A stretch of DNA of 64,000 nucleotides. Source: Guillardia theta CCMP2712 (Eukaryota; Cryptophyceae; Pyrenomonadales; Geminigeraceae). Both the position numbers and the translations under genes were made by a program. The stretch spans positions 32,324 to 96,323 of the forward strand of contig NW_005434551.1 in assembly GCF_000315625.1 (NCBI RefSeq), read 5' to 3'. Shown piece by piece: positions 56,466 through 64,000 of this stretch (positions are counted from its first letter, which is position 1; every line of letters starts with the position of its first letter). The notes beneath the pieces are model-generated. The model was not told where the DNA came from and did not search any database. It saw only the letters and a list, made by a program, of their open reading frames with translations.

Positions 56466-57749
56466 TCAGGAGGAAGCAAGGTAGAAGAGGAAGATACTAC
56501 AATCATCATTGTAGAAGGGGGGAGTGGAATGAGGGCTGATGAGAAGTTAGGAAGAATGGCCCGGACTCCTGCAGGTCTAGCTCTACTAGGCTGGGCCGCG
56601 ACGCTAGCCTCAGCTGGACGGACCTGAACGGCGCCGTACCGTACGGTATGGTCGCTGGCTGTCACCGTGGCACGCCGCCGACCCCAGCACCAGCAGTGAC
56701 GGTGCAGTGCCACCGGGGGTTCAACTTGCAAGACGGTGACTGTGGCCCAGTGGCGTGCTACGCCGGACGGTGGCCGTCGGTGCCCCGCCACCGTGAGCCT
56801 CGGAGGCCGGCCCGAATCATCGGCCAGTCCGCCGGACGGCCAATGTGATCGGACCGCATTCGAGCCAATCCGATACCACTGCCGGGGTACAGGCGAGGCC
56901 CGGTTCAACTTCAGTCAGTGCGGCGGCCGGGCGGCCGCCGCGTGTGCCCGGCACCGCCGTGGCAGCGGGCGGCCGCCGGGCCGGCGTGAACTCACTGAGT
57001 CAGTTCGGAAGCCTTGAAGCCTAGCCCGGCCGCCATCCGGACCGTTAGGCCCGGCCGCGCAGGCGGCTCGGCCCGGGAGCCGCCGCCGGGGCCGCCACAC
57101 TGACAGGCTTGACAGTAGCCTAGTAGTCACGCGGCGGCCAGCGCTGAGCGACTCTGAGCCGAGAGTCACACATGACGAGATTTGAGATTTTTAAATCTTG
57201 AAGTAAACATTGAAAACTTCTCTTTTCGATATCTAGAAGCTCCCGGGATTCGGGAAGGGACGTCACGTGCCTTCCAGCTGAATTTGAAGGGTCAAACATG
57301 AACATCTGTTATTAAATTTGAAAATACATCTGAAGCAATTATTCAGTTTTTCAGTTATCTACCAAAACCTGGATTGAATCTCACAGTATCAGTTTAAACT
57401 TACATCGGAATATTTCGCAAATTGGACATCCGAAATCTCGGATACAATTTGCTCTCGTGCGTGTAAAAAAGAAACTCGATTCTCAGGGGCATGGATCACT
57501 ACGGGTACTTTATCACTACTAAGTAGGGGTACTTAAAGCTGTTGCAAGAGTCCATCCCTTCACGAGTCTCAAAACTACAGAAAGGGATCCTCCACCCCAC
57601 CCCCTATTACCTAATGTTCTGCTGCTCAAAGGTACCCCTTCTTTCATATACCTACCCCCCCATGATATCCAAACGCACCGGGTGGTCTCCCTTGTATGGG
57701 ACTCTATTAAAACCTGCTCCCGCCCTCCCTGCCCCACTCACTCGCTGCG
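56466..57749. promoter_or_regulatory. GC patch, AT patch, ACCCC patch upstream of eEF3
   Basis: 56560-57180: GC-rich patch (TACCGTACGGTATGG, GGCCGCCGCGTG, CGGCCGGGCGGCC). 57180-57480: AT-rich. 57490-57740: GGGGTACTT then CCACCCCACCCCCTA words, ending just before ATG 57750. The last segment must include the promoter and 5' UTR of a gene expected to be very highly expressed. No TATA box recognised. Confidence 0.5.
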
Positions 57750-60700
57750 ATGGCGTCGGTTGCTGCTGCTCCTACTGCTGATGCTCCTGTCGATCAGAAG
57801 ACTCTCCCCAAGACTCTCAGTTTCGACAATGTGGAGTTCATGTCCGCCAACATGACGGGATCCTCCGTCGATCCCAAGGCAGCTTCCTCTATCTCTGAGG
57901 CCCTCTCCGCCCTCGGAGGTAAGGCTGGCAACGACGCCATCAAGGCCGGAGCTGAGCTCGGCCAGCTCGTCAAGGCTGCGGGTGTGAAGGCGTTTGTGGA
58001 GTGTGGGGTCGTCGAGCACCTCCACAAGCTCATTGAGGACCGCAGCACCGCCGAGCCCGCGCTCTATGCCGTCAAGGGATGCGCCGAGGCTGTCGGTGCT
58101 AAGGCCGAGCCCTTCCTCGTGCCCTTCATCGCTCCGATCCTCTCGTGCGTGGCGGACAAGAAGAAGGCTGAGGTCCGCGCTGCCGCTGAGGCTGCCGGCC
58201 CTGCCATCATCGAGATCGTCTGCCCTCAGGCGATCAAGAACGTGCAGGGCATGCTCTTCGCGGGCATCGCCGAGACCAACTGGCAGACCAAGATGTGGTC
58301 CCTCCGCCTCCTCGGGCAGCTCGCCGAGAAGTCGCAGGTTCCTTTCTCCCGCTCCCTCTACCAGGTCATGCCTGTTGTCTCCGCCGCCATGTGGGACAGC
58401 AAGAAGGACGTGAAGGATGCTGCCGAGTACGCTACCCTCAAGGCCATGGAGACTTGCCAGAACAGGGATATCCGTCCCTTCATCCCTGCTGTCATCCAGT
58501 CCATCAAGAACCCTGAGGAGATCCCCGAGACTCTCCACAAGCTCTCCTCCACCGTCTTCGTGCAGTCGGTCGACAACCCTGCGCTCTCCATCACCGTTCC
58601 TATCCTCATGCGTGGCTGCAACGAGAAGAAGATCGAGTCGAAGCGCCGTGTCTGCGTCATCGCCGACAACATGTGCAAGCTCATCGACTATGCGCACGAG
58701 GCCACCACCTTCCTTCCCGAGCTCCTACCCGCCATCGAGCGCCTCTCCTCTGAGATGTCTGACCCCGAGGCCCGATCTGTGGCTGCCCGCGCCCTCAAGA
58801 CTCTCAAGAACATCAAGGAGAGCGCCGAGGCCTTCGAGGCGTCAAAGAAGATGGAGCCTGAGGACGTGCTCAAGGTCCTCGAGGAGGCCATCACCGCCAA
58901 CGTCCCGGGCACGAAGCTCGACGACAAGACTTTCCGGGTGTCGCTGGAGTACGTCGCCTGCCTGCTGTCTGGCATGATCGATGGGATGCTGTTCGAGGAG
59001 GAGCAGTGGAAGTTCGAGGGCGTCTGCCCCTACCTTGCTCCCTTCATGCCGCAGGCTGACGCCGAGGCCGTCTGCAAGGCCGTGTACGCCCAGTGCTACA
59101 AGGCTTGCGTGCCCAAGGACGCGGCTGAGGACGAGGATGATGAGGGAGAGGATCTGTGCAACTGCGAGTTCTCCCTCGGTTACGGAGCCAAGATCCTGCT
59201 CAACAACACCCGCCTTCACTTGAAGCGCGGCAAGCGCTATGGCGTGTGCGGGCACAACGGATGCGGCAAGTCGACCCTGATGAAGGCAATCGCCAACGGG
59301 CAGGTTGAGAACTTCCCTCCTCCCGACGTGCTCAAGACCGTGTACGTGGAGCACGACATCCAGGGCGACCTGTCGGACCTCAACATCGTCGACTACGTGT
59401 GCAAGCTTGTCCCTGAGAGGTCCAGGGATGACATCATCTCCAAGTTGGACGAGTTCGGCTTCAAGGCTGACGACTCCTCCCCTGCCAACATCAACGCCTG
59501 CATCTCGGGCCTCTCCGGAGGGTGGAAGATGAAGCTCGCGCTCTGCCGCGCTATCTTGATGAACGCGGACATCCTCCTCCTCGACGAGCCGACCAACCAC
59601 TTGGACGTCAAGAACGTGGCATGGCTGGAGAACTTCTTGACGAGCCAGGACAAGGTTACCTCCCTCATCATCACTCACGACTCCGGCTTCCTTGACCGTG
59701 TGGTCACCCACATCATCCACTACGAGGAGAACCGCAAGCTCAAGAACTACAAGGGCAACTTGTCCGCCTTCGTCAAGCGCGTGCCCAGGGCCAAGACCTA
59801 CTACGAGCTCAGTGATGAGAACATCAGCTTCACCTTCCCCGAGCCCGGCCTCCTCGACGGCATCAAGTCCAAGGGCAAGGCGATCATCAAGATGGACCGC
59901 TGCACCTACACCTACCCAGGGCGCGACAAGCCCACGGTCCGCAACATCACTCTGCAGGCGTCGTTGTCTTCCAGGGTTGCGGTTGTCGGACCCAACGGAG
60001 CTGGCAAGTCGACCATCATCAAGATGTTCTGCGGGGAGACGAAGCCGACCGAGGGCACCGTGTGGCGCCACCAGAACATGCGCGTCGCCTACGTTGCTCA
60101 GCACGCGTTCCATCACTTGGAGAACCACCTTGACCAGACGCCAAACGAGTACATCCAGTGGAGGTACAGCTCGGGCGAGGACAGGGAGGCCAACGAGCAG
60201 GAGGCGAGGAAGATGACCAAGGAGGAGGAGGACAACCTCGAGAAGGTCCACGTCATCCGCAACGACGACGGTACCGTCGAGAAGCGTATCATCGAGGCGC
60301 TGAGGTCTCGCCGCAAGACGAAGCGCTCCTACGAGTACGAGGTCAAGTGGCTCAACAAGTCGGAGGAGAACAACTCCTGGATCGAGCGCGAGAAGCTCGA
60401 GGAGATGGGATGGGCTAAGATGGTCCAGCGCCTCGACCAGCAGGAGGCGCTCAGGGCTGGGCTTGCCAGCCGCCCGCTCACCACCAAGTTTGTTGAGAAG
60501 CAGCTCGGCGACATGGGCCTGGAGGCTGAGTTTGCTACTCACTCTCGCATCCGAGGCTTGTCGGGAGGACAGAAGGTCAAGGTGGTGATCGCTGGTGCTA
60601 TGTGGAACAATCCTCATATCCTGGTTATGGACGAGCCCACCAACTACCTCGACCGCGACTCCCTCGGGGCCTTGGCTGGAGCCATCCGCAAGTACGGAGG

Positions 60701-60983
60701 AGGCGTCGTTCTTATCTCCCACAACCGCGAGTTCACCGAGGCTCTCTGCCCCGAGCGCTGGGTTGTTGAGAATGGAGAGCTGCGGCGCGAGGGAGAGGTT
60801 GCCGCGGATGAGAAGATTGACGCGAGCGCCAACGAGGCTCCTGACGAGGTGATGGACTCGCTCGGCAACGTGATCAAGGTGAAGAAGGAGAAGAAGCTGT
60901 CTGCTCGCGATCAGAAGAAGCTTGAGAAGAAGAAGGCTCAGCGAAGAGCCGCCGGCCTCCCCTCCGACTCCGAGGAAGATTAA
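57750..60983 (+). CDS. Translation elongation factor 3 (ABC-F-like ATPase)
   Basis: An intronless 1077-residue frame, close to fungal eEF3 (about 1040). eEF3 binds ribosomes and uses ATP to release deacylated tRNA from the E site. Domains in order: HEAT repeats (to about residue 320; e.g. WSLRLLGQLAEK), four-helix region, ABC1 with Walker A GHNGCGKST (501), signature LSGGW and Walker B LLLDEPTNHLD (608), ABC2 with Walker A GPNGAGKST (747), the eEF3 chromodomain insertion (about 855-890: YEYEVKWLNKSEENNSWIER), signature LSGGQ (936) and Walker B VMDEPTNYLD. A Lys-rich C-terminal tail (KKEKKLSARDQKKLEKKK) follows. All catalytic motifs are intact. Strong C-ending codon bias points to high expression. 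AATAAA at 61019 is a likely poly(A) signal. Confidence 0.96.
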   Translation: MASVAAAPTADAPVDQKTLPKTLSFDNVEFMSANMTGSSVDPKAASSISEALSALGGKAGNDAIKAGAELGQLVKAAGVKAFVECGVVEHLHKLIEDRSTAEPALYAVKGCAEAVGAKAEPFLVPFIAPILSCVADKKKAEVRAAAEAAGPAIIEIVCPQAIKNVQGMLFAGIAETNWQTKMWSLRLLGQLAEKSQVPFSRSLYQVMPVVSAAMWDSKKDVKDAAEYATLKAMETCQNRDIRPFIPAVIQSIKNPEEIPETLHKLSSTVFVQSVDNPALSITVPILMRGCNEKKIESKRRVCVIADNMCKLIDYAHEATTFLPELLPAIERLSSEMSDPEARSVAARALKTLKNIKESAEAFEASKKMEPEDVLKVLEEAITANVPGTKLDDKTFRVSLEYVACLLSGMIDGMLFEEEQWKFEGVCPYLAPFMPQADAEAVCKAVYAQCYKACVPKDAAEDEDDEGEDLCNCEFSLGYGAKILLNNTRLHLKRGKRYGVCGHNGCGKSTLMKAIANGQVENFPPPDVLKTVYVEHDIQGDLSDLNIVDYVCKLVPERSRDDIISKLDEFGFKADDSSPANINACISGLSGGWKMKLALCRAILMNADILLLDEPTNHLDVKNVAWLENFLTSQDKVTSLIITHDSGFLDRVVTHIIHYEENRKLKNYKGNLSAFVKRVPRAKTYYELSDENISFTFPEPGLLDGIKSKGKAIIKMDRCTYTYPGRDKPTVRNITLQASLSSRVAVVGPNGAGKSTIIKMFCGETKPTEGTVWRHQNMRVAYVAQHAFHHLENHLDQTPNEYIQWRYSSGEDREANEQEARKMTKEEEDNLEKVHVIRNDDGTVEKRIIEALRSRRKTKRSYEYEVKWLNKSEENNSWIEREKLEEMGWAKMVQRLDQQEALRAGLASRPLTTKFVEKQLGDMGLEAEFATHSRIRGLSGGQKVKVVIAGAMWNNPHILVMDEPTNYLDRDSLGALAGAIRKYGGGVVLISHNREFTEALCPERWVVENGELRREGEVAADEKIDASANEAPDEVMDSLGNVIKVKKEKKLSARDQKKLEKKKAQRRAAGLPSDSEED

Positions 60984-61018
60984 GACGAAGGCTGCTGCTA
61001 GCGTATCCTTCATGATGC

Positions 61019-61024
61019 AATAAA
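61019..61024 (+). terminator. Candidate polyadenylation signal of eEF3
   Basis: AATAAA 36 bp after the stop codon. Confidence 0.45.
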
Positions 61025-61299
61025 GTACTTGCTCTGCTACAATTCTGCTTGTCCTTTCCTTTGAGCTTCACTTGTCAGTGAAACCTTGTACGTCTCAATC
61101 ATCATCACAGTGGTTTGCTTTCGCTCTCCTTCTCTGGCATCTTCCTCCTGTGCTCTGACTGTTTGATGTTTCTTCTGTATGTTTGCCCTGTCGCTTTTAT
61201 CGTCTGCTCAACTCTACTCACATCCCTCTCCCCAACATCTTCATCCTCATACTCTCAGTCGATCGCCTTCGCCCTACAGGCCAAGAGGGGTGGGTGGAT

Positions 61300-61500
61300 A
61301 AAGCCGAAGTGAGATGCAAGCAGGGAAGGCAGGGAAGGTGAGGGAAGGGAAAGGAAAGGGAGGGGGAGGTAGGGAAGAGAAGGAAGGGAAGGGGAGGGAA
61401 GAGACGGAGAGCGAAGGGAAGGGGAGGCTGGCTGGCTGGCTGGCTGGCTGGCAGTTGAGGTTGGAGGGAGGGAGGCGAGGGGAAGGTCGAGGAGGGGAGT
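61300..61500. repeat. GGGAAGG purine and CTGG repeats
   Basis: AGGGAAGG units (61320-61430) followed by about six GGCT tetramers (61428-61453). No gene. Confidence 0.75.
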
Positions 61501-61554
61501 GCGAGAAAAGAGAAAAACTTACGAGAAATAAAAAGAAACCAACAAGGAACAGCT

Positions 61555-61890
61555 CATCATTGTCACCCTCTCCTCCCCTCCCCTCGTCTCACTGGCCTGT
61601 CTCCGAGCTTGTTTCAGTGTGCATACTCTTCTCCTTCATTATACCCTTTATCTTCTCCGCCTCTCTCCTCGCAGCCTCGTCTCCCTTTCCCTGCCCCCTC
61701 TGCCTGCCTCCATCCTGTCCGCCAGGAGCGAGCGCAGCACTACTAGAGCCGACGTGAGGACCTGCTGAGAGCGAAAGACCACAACAAGGAGGAGCAGGGA
61801 GTGACGATGCCCTAGGAGCTCTCAGCCCCTACCTGCACAGGCTTCAGCGCTTCCTTGTCTCCTTCCGTCGCTTCCGCTTGGGCTGAGACC
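61555..61890 (-). repeat. Inverted-repeat arm B (copy of the YABBY-like gene's 3' end)
   Basis: Reverse complement of 56107-56465. On the minus strand it retains the same reading frame for AQAEATEGDKEALKPVQVGA and the stop (about 61811). Upstream of the homology (61890-61960) the minus strand reads a GAGGAG run and then a Lys/Glu-rich frame (about 61960-62130) unrelated to the YABBY domain. This is a gene fragment, or the last exon of a different, unresolved minus-strand gene. Confidence 0.85.
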
Positions 61891-62800
61891 CTCCTCCTCT
61901 TTTTCTTCCTCCTCCTCCTCCTCCTCCTCCTCCTCTCCTGCTTCTCCTGCTTCTCCTGTTTCCCGTTTGTCAGCATCGTCTCTAGCTTCATACTTCCCTG
62001 CCCCTGTCCAGTTCTTCTTGCTCCTTCATCCTCACTTCAGTGTCTCCGTCCTGTCTTAGCTTCTTGTTGTCCTCAAGTCTGGTCTGCTACCGCAGAGTCT
62101 TCTCCTTCACAAACTCTTCTCCCCTTCATGGAGCCCTCGTCTCCCTCACTTCTATCCCCTTCGAACTTTCCCCGCCCTGCTCCCCCCCCCCCCCGCCCGC
62201 CCCCCACCTTCCCTCAATCGAAATTCATCCTCTTTTGTCACAGATCATCGAACGAATTACCTTGCGGTGCGTGGATAATTGAATAGGTGGAATATCTCAA
62301 CAGTCATTCTCGGCAAAGATGTATCGTATCGTTTGGAAGACGAGAAGGGCGAGCGCGAGGAGTATTGATAAATCAGAGCGAAGAAATCCAAGATAAGAAA
62401 AGTCGAGGACGAGGAGGACAAAGTTATGTTGACTGGGAGGAGGTGGCGAGGCAGGAAGGGGGAGAAGTAATGTAACAATGTAGTAGGAAGGAGAAGAAAG
62501 GACCAGAGGTCTATGCGACGTCGGGAGGGAAAGGGGGACGGAAGAGGCAAACGAGGTTGTGTGTCGGGAGGAGAAGGGAGGGGGGAAGGGGCCTGATGTT
62601 TAGAGTTCACAGTAGAATCCAGCTCATGATGCAAGGTCCAACTCTTCCTCCCTCCGTCCGACCGTTTCCTTCTACCCCTCCTATCCCTCCCTCCCCTCCC
62701 TCCCTCCCTCCCTCCTTCCCTCCCTCCCTCCCTCCCTCCCTCCCTCCCTCCCTCCCACTTGCTCTCGTGGTCTGTTCTGTCGGGGCGACGGCCAAGGAGC
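61891..62800. other. No confirmed gene; simple repeats
   Basis: CTC triplets (61905-61935), a poly-C run (62182-62205) and CCCT tetramers (62685-62757). Short charged frames on the minus strand (about 61960-62130) lack enough support for a gene. Confidence 0.4.
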
Positions 62801-62841
62801 TGATTGTCCTCGTACTGATGTTTCACTTAACTTTGAGTAAA
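62801..62841 (+). repeat. Dispersed element copy 3
   Basis: TGATTGTCCTCGTACTGATG followed by TTTCACTTAACTTTGAGTAAAAG; compare copies at 29305 and 45156. Confidence 0.85.
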
Positions 62842-64000
62842 AGAAAACGAGAGGGCCGGCGGTCCCTCTGCCTCCGACGGCCAATCACTGAGGGGATGTG
62901 GTCATCCGGTTTCGCGGTACACATAGGCCACAACGCCCCTTGGTAAGTGTGGGCAGGCGCGACGAGGAAGGAAGGGGTACAGGGGAGGTGTAGTGGAAAA
63001 AGAGGGGTGGTAGAAACAGAATGGATCTAGCAAGGGGAACCAGATACCATAGGTAGGAGATAGAGACAAATTTAATAGTGACAGACATATGGAATATGAA
63101 AGCATTGACTATGATTAATACACTCTACTCGACACAGGATTGTGCTTAGGGGTGGTCCCAAAGAAGGTCAAAGGTGGGGTAGGCGGTGACGTTGCTACTG
63201 GAGATCCCGCCAGATCAGCACAGGTATATTTCACAAGGAGTTTACAATACTCATACCAAAATTTGAAAATACAAGATTTATACGAATTTTTATTCGGGGA
63301 CCTTTGAACATTGACACCTTCCAAGCAGGTCCCTAGCATGTTTGAACATGGGTGGGTGTGGAGTAAGGATTAGATTCGAAGGTATGGTACTGTACTTCAA
63401 AGAAACAATGAATAAGATACTAATAGATTTCCTCTATCCCTTGACCCTGGCAATCTGCCATTCCATCCAGGTCTATTCTTCCTTTCTTCCTTGCCCTACA
63501 GACCACCCACCAGCTACCTCTCGGAATGACCACCCCACCTCCTTTAAAATTGACCCTACCCTGGACGTGGCAGATCCCAAGTGACTACGCCTGATGTGTG
63601 TGGTACAGGAGGTGGGGTCATGGGTATGAGGATTTGTATTGGGGTGGGATAGTGTCTCTGTTTACTTTCATGAAGGTAATATGATGCCTAATATCATCCT
63701 TAGCTCATTCAAATATTATTGCAGCTAGAGGTAGTCTTACGGAAGTCCAAAAGTTTGCTTGGATTGGGGTGGGGGTCATGGGTCAGTGCAAGGGTGAGGG
63801 TGGGGCGTATTGTGTCCAAAGCCGTCGTAGAGGACCCTACCAATCTTTTTGGACTACCCCACCTACAGACAAACCCATAACCCCCGTCTTTTACTTTTCT
63901 CCAGGGGGTGGAGTACCCCTTTAAAAAGATTTTTTTAATTTTCCCGCCGTCCTGGCAAACTCGTGACCCCCTACCCCACCCCTCTCGGCCAACCTCTGGG
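62842..64000. other. Short GC patch, then long ACCCC/GGGGT patch; no gene
   Basis: 62850-62930 is GC-rich. From 62940 to the window end the DNA alternates AT-rich stretches (63060-63110, 63235-63300, 63690-63725) with GGGGTGGG or CCCTACCCCACCCC runs on changing strands. No credible reading frame. Confidence 0.6.

Noticed and set aside
58842-61013. 723-codon open frame antisense to eEF3, and a 319-codon one at 57738-58697
   Set aside because: By-product of the strong codon bias of eEF3 on the other strand; composition (Leu/Val/His-rich, no domains) and exact overlap with a conserved gene argue against coding.

Overview
The window is nuclear DNA of a microbial eukaryote, most probably a cryptophyte alga of the Guillardia theta type. 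I infer this rather than prove it. The evidence is protein genes broken by very short introns (about 40-110 nt, GT..AG, often full of CT-rich simple repeats), gene families that mix algal/plant (YABBY-like), ciliary (ARL13B) and fungal/algal (eEF3) traits, and N-termini with a signal peptide followed by an LRGG motif, one of them on a nucleolar ribosome-biogenesis protein. Two assembly gaps are present (13439-14318 and 35894-35993). I recognised no rRNA, tRNA or CRISPR.

Layout. 1-885: a convergent inverted duplication of the 5' end of an unknown gene. 1242-4394 (-): a diacylglycerol-lipase-like class-3 lipase with a long CTCCTG repeat near its N-terminus. 5090-7729 (+): a Sas10/Utp3 protein with an apparent signal peptide. 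7919-9550 (-): a Tudor/MBT-type reader. 10355-10690: a 12-bp minisatellite, followed by small hypothetical genes. 15612-17620 (-): an unrecognised multi-exon gene. 19555-22820 (-): a proline-rich, acidic-LF-motif protein. 23664-24593 (+): a THP3/LENG8-type SAC3-GANP protein. 24721-25875 (-): ARL13B-like GTPase. 26981-27494: an apparently identical, recently copied exon fragment carrying an explosive 12-bp expansion. 27826-29139 (-): a secreted LRR protein. 30090-44700 (+): a giant secreted protein of about 23 copies of one about 140-residue repeat plus IPT/TIG domains. 47279-49765 (+): an eIF4G-like factor with PAM2-like motifs. 49903-51517 (-): an LRR protein. 52320-53560 (-): an unknown coiled-coil protein. 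55171-56211 (+): a YABBY-like protein. 57750-60983 (+): elongation factor 3, flanked by inverted copies of the 3' end of the YABBY-like gene.

Between genes the DNA recurs in a composite pattern: a GC-rich CGGCCCGG/TACGGTA patch, an AT-rich patch, and a strand-asymmetric ACCCC/GGGGT patch. At least six places show it, and a shared short repeat links three of them.

Functionally the window mixes RNA/translation housekeeping (Sas10, THP3, eIF4G, eEF3), a flagellar GTPase, and two head-to-head secreted repeat proteins. The giant repeat protein and its freshly duplicated, expanding exon are the most novel material here.
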